Of a stretch of DNA of 38,922 bases, positions 30,801-38,827 are shown in pieces; position 1 is the first letter of the stretch; each line of letters opens with the position of its first letter. Under the pieces are notes generated by a model. It did not search any database. It saw only the letters and a program-made list of their open reading frames with translations, and was not told the DNA's origin. The stretch covers positions 1 through 38,922 of the forward strand of contig JBMFGW010000023.1 of the NCBI GenBank assembly GCA_049977145.1, given 5' to 3'. Source of the DNA: JAMDCX01 sp049977145 (GTDB lineage: Bacteria; Planctomycetota; Phycisphaerae; WQYP01). The translations under genes were made by a program, and so were the position numbers.

Positions 30801-33050
30801 ATGAAACGAGAACCGGCCATGAAATATTTCGCGCATACCTACAACTTGCCGGATGGCACACCGGATCCCGATGAAAGTCATTGGCAGCCGTTGCTCGAGC
30901 ATCTGGAGAATGTCGCAAAGCTGGCGGAGAAGTTTGCCAAGGAAGCCAGGCCGGGGGATAAGGAATTTGCCCAAGCCGCGTACGCAGCGGGGTTGTTGCA
31001 TGATTTGGGGAAGTACCGGGAAGAATTTCAGCGGATGATCCGTGGACTTCAACCGAAGGGGGAATCCACGCGGCACAAACAGGCGGGAGCAGCAGAGGCC
31101 CGTAGCACCAACCACTTGGACGTTTCGTTTGCGATATTGGGACACCATGGGGGGATTCCGGATGCGGCCGATATGGCGGAAGGAGTTAATGGTGGACAGC
31201 GCGTGGCGGAAGCGGTGCTTCCTATCGCACATTTGGACTTTCCGGAATTAAAAACTACGGATCGTGGTCAAGCTGTAACGGTGCGTGGCATGGATTTTGA
31301 TATTCGCACGCGGCTTTTGTTCAGTTGTCTGGTGGACGCAGATTGGCTGGATACTTCAGATTTTCAATCACGCCGTAGAGGCTGGGTCATGCCGCAGCCC
31401 GTCGTAGGGCTTGATGCGTCGCTTCTTCTGGGGAATGTGCTGGGCTACATAGAAAGCCGCGCGGGGCAATGTCGCAGCCCGGATGTTGCACGAGTTCGCG
31501 CCGAGATTCTCGCTGCAGCACAGAATGCAGCGTGCCATCCGAAAGGCATATTTTCAATGACGGTTCCCACTGGTGGAGGTAAGACGCTTTCGTCGCTGGC
31601 GTTTGCGCTGACTCATGCCGCCGGACACGGACTGCGGCGAATTATCTACGTTGCGCCATATTTAAGTATCATTGAGCAAAATGCCGCCGTTTTCCGGGCG
31701 GCGCTGGGCGATGCAGCAGAGGAACTGATCCTTGAGCACCATAGCATGGTTGAGCCGGGGAAAGACGGAAATACGCACCAGGACGACCCAGAGTCAGAAA
31801 CATCCCAGCGCCTGGCTGAAAACTGGGACGCGCCCATTGTTCTTACCACCAGCGTGCAGTTTTATGAATCGCTATTCTCCAATCAGCCATCCCGATGTCG
31901 CAAGCTGCATAACATTGCGCAAAGTGTGGTGATTCTGGATGAATGCCAGACACTGCCACCCGGCTTTACCGCCCCAACGTGTGAAATGCTCGAACAGGCC
32001 GCCAAATATCTTGGTTGCAGCATTGTGCTTTGCACGGCGACGCAGCCGGCATGGAAAAAAGACCCCGTTCACCTGCCGATGGGGATTTCAGATGTTTGCG
32101 AGATCGCCCCGGACCCCGTTGAGCTTTTTCGCCAACTCAAGCGAGTGCAGGTCGAGTGGCCGCAGGCTGGCGCACCAGCCCTTGGCTGGGATGAAATTGC
32201 AACGGAAATGTCCCGCCATACGCAGGTGCTCTGCGTGGTAAACACACGAAAGGCCGCGCTGGAGGTTTACCGCGAGTTGGCAAAACTGGGCTGTGCTGGG
32301 GTTCACCTGTCAACCAATATGTGCCCGGCACATCGCTTGCGTGTGCTCGAAGAGATAACGGCGTCGCTTAAGAGCGGCAAGCCGTGCCGTCTGATCGCCA
32401 CGCAACTTGTGGAGGCCGGTGTCGATTTGGATTTTCCAGTGGTTATGCGCGAAATGGCACCCTTGGAATCCATTGTGCAGGCGGCGGGGCGTTGCAACCG
32501 TGAAGGAATACTTAAGTTCTCAGATGGCGGCGGTGGGCGGGTAGTCGTATTCCGGAGCCAGGACGGCAAAATGCCTCAAAGCTCCTGGTATCGCAACGGC
32601 GCGAAGATTGTTGAGCAGGATTTCCTGGCGTGCGGACGCGAGCCGCGGATTGACCATCCTGCGGACATGGCTGAATATTATCGTCGGCTTTATCCAACCG
32701 GGAACCTTGACTTCCAGGATATACACACTAAACGATCACGGTATAATTTCCAGCAGGTCGCCGAGAGTTATCAGATTATCGAAGATGTTACGACCCCTCT
32801 GGTGGTAACAACATGGGAACCGGCGCGACAGGAGGTTGAGAGTTTGTTGGGTGAATTGCGGCGGCATCCCTCGCGCGGCGTGTATCGCCGGTTGCAGAAA
32901 TTCACCGTCAACGTTTATGAGCACGAGCTGCGGCAGATAGCCAGCGCGTGCCTGATGGACGATCCGCCAGGAGTCAACGTTTGCTGTCTGCCGTATGATG
33001 AAGCGCTAGGCTTGGTGATTAATGGTGCGGCAGCCGTGCCGGTGATTTAA
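30801..33050 (+). CDS. cas3: Cas3, type I-C helicase-nuclease
   Basis: Cas3 unwinds and degrades DNA bound by the Cascade complex. The N-terminal HD nuclease domain has 'SHWQPLLEHLENVAKLAEKF', the HD pair in 'GLLHDLGKYREEF' (about residues 67-68) and 'LGHHGGIPD'. The helicase part has Walker A 'PTGGGKTLSSLAF', motif II 'VVILDECQTLP', and motifs V-VI 'LVEAGVDLDFPVVMREM' and 'IVQAAGRCNREG'. All motifs are intact and the length of about 749 aa is typical, so the gene should be functional. I chose the ATG at 30801 (weak GGAA upstream). The ATG at 30819 (MKYFAHTYNLP) is equally plausible. A possible promoter is TTGGCG-17-TACAGT at 30715-30743. A hairpin and an unrelated small gene separate it from cas5. 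Confidence 0.95.
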   Translation: MKREPAMKYFAHTYNLPDGTPDPDESHWQPLLEHLENVAKLAEKFAKEARPGDKEFAQAAYAAGLLHDLGKYREEFQRMIRGLQPKGESTRHKQAGAAEARSTNHLDVSFAILGHHGGIPDAADMAEGVNGGQRVAEAVLPIAHLDFPELKTTDRGQAVTVRGMDFDIRTRLLFSCLVDADWLDTSDFQSRRRGWVMPQPVVGLDASLLLGNVLGYIESRAGQCRSPDVARVRAEILAAAQNAACHPKGIFSMTVPTGGGKTLSSLAFALTHAAGHGLRRIIYVAPYLSIIEQNAAVFRAALGDAAEELILEHHSMVEPGKDGNTHQDDPESETSQRLAENWDAPIVLTTSVQFYESLFSNQPSRCRKLHNIAQSVVILDECQTLPPGFTAPTCEMLEQAAKYLGCSIVLCTATQPAWKKDPVHLPMGISDVCEIAPDPVELFRQLKRVQVEWPQAGAPALGWDEIATEMSRHTQVLCVVNTRKAALEVYRELAKLGCAGVHLSTNMCPAHRLRVLEEITASLKSGKPCRLIATQLVEAGVDLDFPVVMREMAPLESIVQAAGRCNREGILKFSDGGGGRVVVFRSQDGKMPQSSWYRNGAKIVEQDFLACGREPRIDHPADMAEYYRRLYPTGNLDFQDIHTKRSRYNFQQVAESYQIIEDVTTPLVVTTWEPARQEVESLLGELRRHPSRGVYRRLQKFTVNVYEHELRQIASACLMDDPPGVNVCCLPYDEALGLVINGAAAVPVI

Positions 33051-33065
33051 CAGTCGCAAAAAATG

Positions 33066-33087
33066 GCCGCCTCGTTGAGGAGGCGGC
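33066..33087. terminator. Hairpin after cas3
   Basis: An 8-base-pair GC-rich stem (GCCGCCTC / GAGGCGGC) with loop GTTGAG starts 16 bases after the cas3 stop. On the plus strand no U-run follows, but an A-run precedes it (33058-33063), so it would be a better intrinsic terminator for minus-strand transcripts. It may reduce read-through from cas3 into the rest of the operon. Confidence 0.5.
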
Positions 33088-33105
33088 GTAATTAGGGTCA
33101 GAACC

Positions 33106-33471
33106 GTGCAAACCACAGTGTCATTTTTTCAATCCGCAGCACTCCGTAGAGTTAAGGTGCTGAATACAGAAATTGTAGGCCACTTGACTTGGAAGAGCAA
33201 CACGCATATGATGTCGCTAATGAGACTGTTGTTTGGAATTTATAATGAGAAATCAATGGTTTCTATGAATAGACATGCGATGTTAACCGACTTGGCTGAG
33301 GTATATAGGCGATTCGATATTCCCGTCGATTCGTTGGCTGTAAACCCTCCAAAGTTGGCTGAATTTGCGGCAGAGATGGGGCGTCGTGGCTTCTCTTGGA
33401 CGCCGGAAGTTACACTCCAGGAGTTGTTCCGGGCACGCAAAGGTGGAAATCTCCCGAAAATCCGCCACTGA
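33106..33471 (+). CDS. Unknown small protein between cas3 and cas5
   Basis: Not recognised. The open frame gives up to 121 aa from a GTG at 33106. ATGs at 33208 and 33211 would give about 87 aa. The first third looks non-conserved. The last 70 residues are protein-like: two helices ('LTDLAEVYRRFDIPVDSLAV', 'PPKLAEFAAEMGRRG') and a basic end ('LFRARKGGNLPKIRH'). The latter recalls short planctomycete proteins with a terminal R-K-x-G-x-LP motif, but I cannot name a family. Type I-C operons do not normally have a gene here. It could be an inserted small gene with the preceding hairpin. Confidence 0.5.
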   Translation: MQTTVSFFQSAALRRVKVLNTEIVGHLTWKSNTHMMSLMRLLFGIYNEKSMVSMNRHAMLTDLAEVYRRFDIPVDSLAVNPPKLAEFAAEMGRRGFSWTPEVTLQELFRARKGGNLPKIRH

Positions 33472-33525
33472 TTATTAGTGCGCTCTTGTGTACACTTTAT
33501 GCTGTTAAGAATGGACTGCTTGAAT

Positions 33526-34311
33526 ATGCCTGAAAAAGATATAGTCGCGGTAAAAGTTTGGGGTGATCTGGCGTGCTTTACGCGCCCTGAACTGAAGGTT
33601 GAGCGGTTGTCGTATCCCATCATGACGCCCTCGGCGGCGCGCGGCGTTTTGGATGCCATTTTGTTTAAGAAGAAAACAGATGCCGATGGAAAGCTTATTC
33701 CCGCATTTCATTGGCATATTCGTCGCGTAACGGCACTACGCTCCTGGCGGCTCAATGGCAACGCCTCGGACCGCCCGCAGTTTATCAGCATCCGCCGTAA
33801 CGAGATTCAGGGAAAAATCGCGCCGCGTACGGTTGGCGGTTGGATGAAAGACCCGTCCTCGGCAGAGCCGTACTTGGTTGATTCCGCCGGACGTGATAGT
33901 GCCGGTGGGCAGAATCGCACGCAACGCAACACCATGGCATTACGTGATGCGGCCTATTTAATTGAGGCCAGTGTGGATGTCGGCCCGTTTGACGCCAATG
34001 ATCCGCCGATTAAATACCGCGAAATGTTCCTGCGGCGGGTTGAAAAGGGGCAATGCTTCCACCGGCCTTATCTGGGTTGCAGAGAATTTGCGTGCCACTT
34101 CTCCGCGCCGGACGGCACCGAAAAAGCCATGGCATGGACAGAATCCCTGGGCCTGATGCTCTACGATATGAAGTTTGACGGTGCAGGAAAAAACCTGCCG
34201 GGATTCTTTATGGCGGCGGTGAAAAATGGGGTGCTGCATTGCGACACCGCCGCTCCGGCAACCGATGGCGAGCCGCCGGTAAAGGTGCTCGGCTGGGAGG
34301 AATCGGCATGA
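33526..34311 (+). CDS. cas5c: Cas5c (Cas5d), crRNA-processing subunit
   Basis: In type I-C systems Cas5 replaces Cas6: it cuts the pre-crRNA and caps its 5' handle in the Cascade complex. The start 'IVAVKVWGDLACFTRPELKV' followed by 'ERLSYPIMTPSAARGVLDAI' is the characteristic Cas5 RAMP signature. Further family segments are 'PAFHWHIRRVTALRSWRL', 'QRNTMALRDAAYLIEA' and 'FHRPYLGCREFACHF'. At 261 aa the size is normal. The frame is open from 33478. The ATG at 33526 gives the family N-terminus although no clear ribosome site was seen. It is coupled to cas8c by ATGA overlap at 34308-34311. Confidence 0.93.
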   Translation: MPEKDIVAVKVWGDLACFTRPELKVERLSYPIMTPSAARGVLDAILFKKKTDADGKLIPAFHWHIRRVTALRSWRLNGNASDRPQFISIRRNEIQGKIAPRTVGGWMKDPSSAEPYLVDSAGRDSAGGQNRTQRNTMALRDAAYLIEASVDVGPFDANDPPIKYREMFLRRVEKGQCFHRPYLGCREFACHFSAPDGTEKAMAWTESLGLMLYDMKFDGAGKNLPGFFMAAVKNGVLHCDTAAPATDGEPPVKVLGWEESA

Positions 34312-36071
34312 TATTGAAGCGACTTTATGAGCTGGCCGAACGCGAAAAACTGTTGGACGATCCAGCGTTTGAATCTCTGCCCGTGCCAATAATCGTCAAG
34401 GTGGGTGATGGCGGCAAATATCTCGGCGTGGAGGATCGGCACGGCGTGACCACGATTCCGTCGAAGAAAGGCCCACCAAAAACCAAGCCGGGACGAGGCA
34501 GAGAACTTCCGGTACCCAAGCCGCACGGCAATACCGCAAACGCCGGATTTGCGCGCTATTTTGCCGATACGCTGGCGCGGGTATTGCCGATAAGCGATGA
34601 GAAAAAGAGCCTTGCCAGCCGTGCTACTTTTTGGCGGCAAATGGCGGAAGCGACCACCGCTACAAATGATCCGGCACTGAGGGCCGTTTCCGATTTTGGT
34701 CAGGCGATGGCGACCAATCCCCAACTCGTGGAGCAGATTTGCGTTGAGGTTGCCACCATCAAACCGGGGCCGGGAGATCGCTGCACCTTCGCCTGGTTTC
34801 CGGATGAAGGGCTTACGATTCTGGATCGCCAGGCGGTTAAAACATGGTGGCGGGAATTTTACAAGCAATTTGATCAGGCTCGGCAAGGCGAAGGGCCGCG
34901 CGGAATATGCCAGGTGACCGGCGAGTTAGGACCGATTGCGACCGTTCACGCCACAAAGCTATCCGGCATTCCCGGCGGAATTGCATCCGGCGTAAGCCTG
35001 ATTTCCAACGACAAACAGGCGTTTGAAAGCTACGGCCTTGAGGGCGCAGCCAACGCGGCAATCGGGTACCGCGCGGTGGATGGATACACCCGGGCGATAC
35101 AGGCTCTGGTGCAGGAAAAATTGCATCGCAGCACAATCATCAGTGGGGGCGATATTTTCCTATTCTGGGGCCGTGAAAAAGGCGAGGACGACGCCCTGTT
35201 GGCATGCCTTGATGGAACCAATCCAGATTTGGTGGCTAAACTTCTGGAAAGTGCCCACAGCGGCAAGGAAGCCAAGGTCGTTAATGAAAACACGTTCTAT
35301 TGCCTTGCCCTTTCGGGAAACTCTGCCCGCGCCGTGGTGCGGGATTATCTTGAAGCGCCGATTTCTGAGGTTAAAAATAATCTGCGGCAGTGGTTTTCTG
35401 ACCTGCGGATTATCAGCCCGTTGGGCAACGAACTTACCACCGCATTTCCGCTGTGGCAGTTGGCGTTGGCAACCGCAAGGGATTCGGAGGCTGTGGCACC
35501 AACGGTGCCGCCGCAGTTGCTGGCGGGGGCTATAAAGGGACAAAACATCGGCGAGGGGATTCTGGCCTTGTGCCTGCGGCGTTTGCAGGCCGAGGGTACC
35601 CGCGGCTTCACGTCGGTACGACTTGGATTGATTAAATTAATTCTTATAAGGAAAGGAATTACCATGGGTGAACAAGTGATGGACGCCGGAAGAGAGGCGT
35701 ATGTGTGCGGCAGGTTAATGGCCGTCTTTGAGCGCGCGCAATGGGGCGCGCTCGGGGATGTCAACGCGAATGTTGTGGACAAATTCTATAGTACCGCCAG
35801 TACGGCACCTGGGTTGGTGTTTCCGCGACTTTTCAAATCCGCACAACAGCACATCAGCAAGCTGGAAAATGATAAGCCCGGCATGGCAACGAATATCAAA
35901 AAAGATATTGAGGACCTATGCAGCAAGGTGAAAGATTTCCCCCATCTGTTGAAGCTGGACGAGCAGGGCAAATTTGCGTTGGGGTTTTATCATCAGCGTG
36001 CCGAGTATCGCAGGCAGGGGGAGGCGAACCGCGAGCGGCGCGAGGAACAAAAACAGGCAGCGCAATCTTAA
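34308..36071 (+). CDS. cas8c: Cas8c (Csd1), large Cascade subunit
   Basis: The large subunit of type I-C Cascade recognises the PAM and positions target DNA. The N-terminus 'MILKRLYELAEREKLLDDPA' is typical of Csd1. The middle holds 'CQVTGELGPIATVHATKLSG' and 'SLISNDKQAFESYGLEGAAN', the conserved Csd1 core. The C-terminal 135 residues are helical and basic and correspond to the small subunit, which is probably also made separately from an internal start at 35664. The 587-aa length is normal. GGGAGG (34295-34300) lies 7 bases before the ATG, which overlaps the cas5c stop. All parts look intact. Confidence 0.94.
   Translation: MILKRLYELAEREKLLDDPAFESLPVPIIVKVGDGGKYLGVEDRHGVTTIPSKKGPPKTKPGRGRELPVPKPHGNTANAGFARYFADTLARVLPISDEKKSLASRATFWRQMAEATTATNDPALRAVSDFGQAMATNPQLVEQICVEVATIKPGPGDRCTFAWFPDEGLTILDRQAVKTWWREFYKQFDQARQGEGPRGICQVTGELGPIATVHATKLSGIPGGIASGVSLISNDKQAFESYGLEGAANAAIGYRAVDGYTRAIQALVQEKLHRSTIISGGDIFLFWGREKGEDDALLACLDGTNPDLVAKLLESAHSGKEAKVVNENTFYCLALSGNSARAVVRDYLEAPISEVKNNLRQWFSDLRIISPLGNELTTAFPLWQLALATARDSEAVAPTVPPQLLAGAIKGQNIGEGILALCLRRLQAEGTRGFTSVRLGLIKLILIRKGITMGEQVMDAGREAYVCGRLMAVFERAQWGALGDVNANVVDKFYSTASTAPGLVFPRLFKSAQQHISKLENDKPGMATNIKKDIEDLCSKVKDFPHLLKLDEQGKFALGFYHQRAEYRRQGEANRERREEQKQAAQS
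35664..36071 (+). CDS. cas11c: Cas11c, internally translated small subunit
   Basis: Inside cas8c, in the same frame, a purine-rich AAGGAAAGGA (35648-35657) lies 6 bases before an ATG at 35664. This unusually strong ribosome site has no reason to be within a coding region unless used. The product would be 135 aa, helical and basic, ending in 'YRRQGEANRERREEQKQAAQ'. It is established for type I-C (and I-B/I-D) that a Cas11 small subunit is made by internal translation of the cas8 gene, and size and position here fit. Cas11 lines the belly of Cascade and supports DNA binding. Direct proof needs protein data. Confidence 0.8.
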   Translation: MGEQVMDAGREAYVCGRLMAVFERAQWGALGDVNANVVDKFYSTASTAPGLVFPRLFKSAQQHISKLENDKPGMATNIKKDIEDLCSKVKDFPHLLKLDEQGKFALGFYHQRAEYRRQGEANRERREEQKQAAQS

Positions 36072-36111
36072 GTTAGGTTTGAGTATATATGTTTTTTGAA
36101 AGGAACTTTCC

Positions 36112-37065
36112 ATGAGTCAGGTAGTTGATCGACGGTATGATTTTGTGTTTCTATTTGATGTGCAGGATGGCAACCCCAATGGCGATCCGGATGCGGGCAA
36201 TTTGCCGCGCATCGATCCGCAGACTATGCAGGGTTTCGTTACTGATGTCTGCATTAAGCGGAAAATTCGCAATGCCGTGGCGGCCATTGCGGATGGCAAG
36301 CCGGGGTTCGACCTGTTTTTTCAGACGCAGGATGCAATATACGAAAAGCGCATTTTGAACAACCTGATGGAGCAGGCGTTTGATGGTGCGGGCGTCGATA
36401 AAAAAGCATTTAAGGAAAGCAAGGGCAAGGATAAATCCACCGAGGCGGAAAAAGCCAAAAAATGGTTGCTCCAGCGGTATTACGATATACGTACATTTGG
36501 AGCTGTGCTTTCCACCGGCGAATTTAATTGTGGCCAGGTGCGCGGACCGGCCCAAATTACATTTTCCCGATCGTTGGATGCCATTATTCCGGCGGAGTCG
36601 GCCATTACGCGCAAAAGCGTTACGACGGTCAAAGAGGCCGAATCGCAGACCCAAAAGGACGGTTTCCTGACAGGCACTTTTGGCCGAAAAAATACCGTGC
36701 CATACGCGCTTTACCGCGGCCATGGGTTTATCAATCCACTTCTGGCCCGTGACACGGGATTCAGTTATCCCGATTTGGCATTATTTTTCCAGGCGCTGCA
36801 ACGGATGTTTGATCTGGATCGTTCCGCGTCGCGCGGATTGATGTCCCTGCGTGGATTGCACGTGTTTCAACATTCTACAGCGTTGGGCGAAGCGCCGGCC
36901 CATGTGTTGTTTGATAAGGTTGTAACGCCCGCACTCGGCGATTCCGCCGCCCCACGCAAATTCGCCGATTACACAATCACCATCGCCGATTCATTGCCCG
37001 CGGGCATTATTCATCGGGAATTGTCGGCGGTGAATTCCGCGGACCTGGCGTTTCCGTGGGCGTGA
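36112..37065 (+). CDS. cas7c: Cas7c (Csd2), Cascade backbone
   Basis: Csd2 is the backbone subunit, several copies of which coat the crRNA. Family segments: 'RRYDFVFLFDVQDGNPNGDP' (about 7-26), 'DAGNLPRIDPQTMQGFVTDV', 'KRKIRNAV', 'YYDIRTFGAVLSTG', 'GQVRGPAQITFSRSLDAI', 'TVPYALYRGHGFINPLLA'. At 317 aa it is slightly longer than common Csd2. The ribosome site AAAGGA (36098-36103) lies within a small GAAAG-GAA-CTTTC hairpin just before the ATG, which could tune translation. It is the last cas gene seen. In complete I-C operons cas4, cas1 and cas2 come next, but here a RAYT transposase and REP repeats follow. Confidence 0.94.
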   Translation: MSQVVDRRYDFVFLFDVQDGNPNGDPDAGNLPRIDPQTMQGFVTDVCIKRKIRNAVAAIADGKPGFDLFFQTQDAIYEKRILNNLMEQAFDGAGVDKKAFKESKGKDKSTEAEKAKKWLLQRYYDIRTFGAVLSTGEFNCGQVRGPAQITFSRSLDAIIPAESAITRKSVTTVKEAESQTQKDGFLTGTFGRKNTVPYALYRGHGFINPLLARDTGFSYPDLALFFQALQRMFDLDRSASRGLMSLRGLHVFQHSTALGEAPAHVLFDKVVTPALGDSAAPRKFADYTITIADSLPAGIIHRELSAVNSADLAFPWA

Positions 37066-37194
37066 TTTGTTCGGTGCCGGACGGACGCGGGACGCCCATC
37101 GGCAACCGATGGCGCGAAACGCGGTCGGGCCGGTGTGGAATTTATTGCGCGGGTATTGGCGCATCGGAATCGGGGGCGCTGGCCGCCCGGCGGC

Positions 37195-37288
37195 CACGCT
37201 AAACGGGGGAGCGATGCGCGGAATGGCACGCATGGCGATGGCGGGTAGAATTGTGGCCATGTTTAGCGTGCCACGCGGCGTGGCGGCG
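37195..37288. repeat. REP-like repeats 5' of the RAYT gene
   Basis: A 28-base repeat at 37261-37288 starts GTTTAGCGTG and contains the palindrome GCCACGC-G-GCGTGGC. It is identical to 37896-37923 on the other side of the transposase. An inverted partial copy, CACGCTAAAC, lies at 37195-37204. Such head-to-head REP pairs beside a RAYT gene are typical substrates of that transposase. Confidence 0.8.
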
Positions 37289-37325
37289 ATGTGTGAACGG
37301 TAAATGGTGATATTGGGAGCCGTCA

Positions 37326-37901
37326 ATGGTTGCGGCATATCACAGTACATTTTGTGCGTATGGATTCTGGTTGCCCAACGATCCGCGCGGATCATGGTCG
37401 GATTACGTTCGATGTTGGGATTTGTATTATGCCACGGGGGGTGGCACCGCGTGCGGTGCGCGGCGATCGGTGGCGGCGGTGGCGCACGACCATGCGGGCC
37501 GCCGACGCGCCAAGGAAAACCTGGCGAATCCGGCGGTGCGGTTTTCGATGGAACAGATTGCGGCCATTGGCCGCGGATTCGGCGTGGCGTGCGCGGAAAC
37601 GAATTACCGCATATTGGCGTGTGCCATTATGCCGAACCATGTACATACGGTGGTCTTGCGCCACGCGAAAGAAATCGAACAGGTGGTCGGCCACCTGCGC
37701 AGCCGGGGCACCAAACAATTGAATGCCGAATCATTGCGGACGGATCCAATTGTTTGGGCGAACGGCGGATGGAATGTATATTTGGATACGGTCCAGGACA
37801 TTGCGCGGGCGATTGAATATGTGAATAACAATCCGATCAAGGCCGGATTGCCGCGCCAGGAATGGGATTTTATTTCGCCATGGGGACAACCACCCGTTTA
37901 G
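37326..37901 (+). CDS. REP-associated tyrosine transposase (RAYT, Y1/HUH)
   Basis: A 191-aa single-strand DNA transposase of the IS200/IS605-like Y1 family, RAYT branch, which cuts at REP hairpins. The start 'AYGFWLPNDPRGSWSDYVRC' is the N-terminal signature of one RAYT subgroup. The metal-binding HUH motif is 'ACAIMPNHVHTVVLRH'. The catalytic Tyr is in 'IARAIEYVNNNPIKAGLP' near the C-terminus, which is intact. REP-like repeats flank it at 37261 and 37896, and its TAG stop lies inside the 3' repeat. About 95 bases of its 3' end recur at 38828-38922. It occupies the place of cas4-cas1-cas2 after cas7c. The ATG start lacks a strong ribosome site. Confidence 0.88.
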   Translation: MVAAYHSTFCAYGFWLPNDPRGSWSDYVRCWDLYYATGGGTACGARRSVAAVAHDHAGRRRAKENLANPAVRFSMEQIAAIGRGFGVACAETNYRILACAIMPNHVHTVVLRHAKEIEQVVGHLRSRGTKQLNAESLRTDPIVWANGGWNVYLDTVQDIARAIEYVNNNPIKAGLPRQEWDFISPWGQPPV

Positions 37902-37923
37902 CGTGCCACGCGGCGTGGCGGCG
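37896..37923. repeat. REP-like repeat 3' of the RAYT gene
   Basis: An identical 28-base direct copy of 37261-37288, with the stem GCCACGC/GCGTGGC. The first bases include the RAYT stop codon (TAG, 37899-37901). Confidence 0.85.
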
Positions 37924-38008
37924 TCGAGGGGAACCATGATGTGTATAGTGTTTGTAACAGGTACGGTTCTTGGTACCGTCCGTGATGCGGGCACGCCATG
38001 GGATCCCT

Positions 38009-38026
38009 TCCCGATCACACTCGGGA
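38009..38026. repeat. Small hairpin between RAYT and TA genes
   Basis: TCCCGA and TCGGGA form a 6-base-pair stem with a 6-base loop. A second short inverted pair (ACGGT/ACCGT) lies about 40 bases earlier. The stretch 37924-38140 has no supported gene and is rich in such small palindromes. Confidence 0.4.
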
Positions 38027-38091
38027 TGAAACCTGCGGCCGTTACGCCTGCGTGCAAGCGAAAACCACCGTTTTCCCAGATGTTTTGCAAA

Positions 38092-38125
38092 TCCCGATAA
38101 AAACGGGCACATCCACTATCGGATG
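38092..38125 (+). repeat. Two-hairpin element, copy B
   Basis: TCCC-N3-AAAAACGGGCACATCC-N6-GGATG shares the 16-base core and both flanking arms with copy A at 16873-16909. Here TCCCG/CGGG and CATCC/GGATG can both pair. It sits just upstream of the promoter of the toxin-antitoxin genes. Confidence 0.45.
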
Positions 38126-38140
38126 GCCTGCGGACGGCAA

Positions 38141-38170
38141 TTGTACAAACCGGGTTTTAACTGGTATAAT
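38141..38170 (+). promoter_or_regulatory. Promoter of the toxin-antitoxin pair
   Basis: TTGTAC (38141-38146), an 18-base spacer and a perfect TATAAT (38165-38170) lie 33 bases before the antitoxin ATG. TA promoters are usually repressed by the TA complex, but no clear operator palindrome was identified at the -10. Confidence 0.6.
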
Positions 38171-38202
38171 TTGTGGTACTTGGAAGAATGGAGTAACAGC
38201 CT

Positions 38203-38421
38203 ATGGGATATTCTGAAATGATTTCTCATGCTGCGGAGCAGTTGGCACCCACCCGGCAACTTGAAGTTTTGGATTTTATCGGCTTCCTGAAGACAAGACA
38301 AGAGAGGGATCGGCAGGAAGTTGTCCCCCGAACGCCCGAAGAAATCGAAGTTTTCTTCCGCAGTTTCAACGTTGATGTCAGCAAGTACCGTTTCGATCGA
38401 GAAGAGGCCAATGCCAGGTAA
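38203..38421 (+). CDS. Antitoxin, DUF2281-like
   Basis: A 72-aa protein with the DUF2281-type antitoxin pattern: 'AAEQLAPTRQLEVLDFIGFL' followed by a charged linker and an acidic C-terminal tail ('TPEEIEVFFRSFNVDVSKYR') likely to wrap the toxin. GGAG (38190-38193) is 9 bases before the ATG. It overlaps the PIN toxin gene by 11 bases, the usual coupling that favours antitoxin synthesis. It would neutralise the downstream PIN ribonuclease and probably repress the operon. Confidence 0.75.
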   Translation: MGYSEMISHAAEQLAPTRQLEVLDFIGFLKTRQERDRQEVVPRTPEEIEVFFRSFNVDVSKYRFDREEANAR

Positions 38422-38824
38422 AGCATTCATCGACACAAACATTGTGATCTATGCGCTTGGACCGAAGTCATCAAAAACGACGGCGGCATCACTTCTTTTT
38501 GTGGATGTACCGGTAATTTCGACGCAGGTTCTCTCCGAGGCGGCGAATACCGCCAATCGAAGGTTCAAGATGCCGCTGCCCGATATTCGCAGGCTCATTA
38601 TCACGCTTGCGGCCATCTGTCAGGTGGAGATCATCTTCCCCGCGACTATTTCAGCGGCTCTTGACTTGGTCGAGCGATATCGCTTCTCCTGGTTCGACAG
38701 CCTCATTATCGCAACCGCGCTTCAGGCTGGATGTGATACCCTCTACACTGAAGACCTGCAGCATAATCAGACCATCAACGGCCAGTTGAAAGTAATAAAC
38801 CCATTGCTGCCCGTTACGGGTTAG
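38411..38824 (+). CDS. PIN-domain toxin (VapC-like ribonuclease)
   Basis: A 137-aa PIN-domain protein. The acidic active-site residues are present: D8 in 'AFIDTNIVIYAL', E43 in 'QVLSEAAN', D96 in 'FSWFDSLIIATAL' and D115 in 'LYTEDLQ'. VapC-type toxins of this kind cut tRNA or rRNA when the antitoxin is lost. All four residues are kept, so the toxin should be active. The start ATG at 38411 lies inside the antitoxin gene. The stop TAG (38822-38824) is only 3 bases before a duplicated piece of the RAYT gene, so the cassette ends sharply at a repeat boundary. Confidence 0.85.
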   Translation: MPGKAFIDTNIVIYALGPKSSKTTAASLLFVDVPVISTQVLSEAANTANRRFKMPLPDIRRLIITLAAICQVEIIFPATISAALDLVERYRFSWFDSLIIATALQAGCDTLYTEDLQHNQTINGQLKVINPLLPVTG

Positions 38825-38827
38825 GAC

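Noticed and set aside
37870..38112. Minus-strand frame between RAYT and TA genes
   Set aside because: Translation runs through the REP hairpin and other palindromes; His/Arg-rich and unlike a protein.
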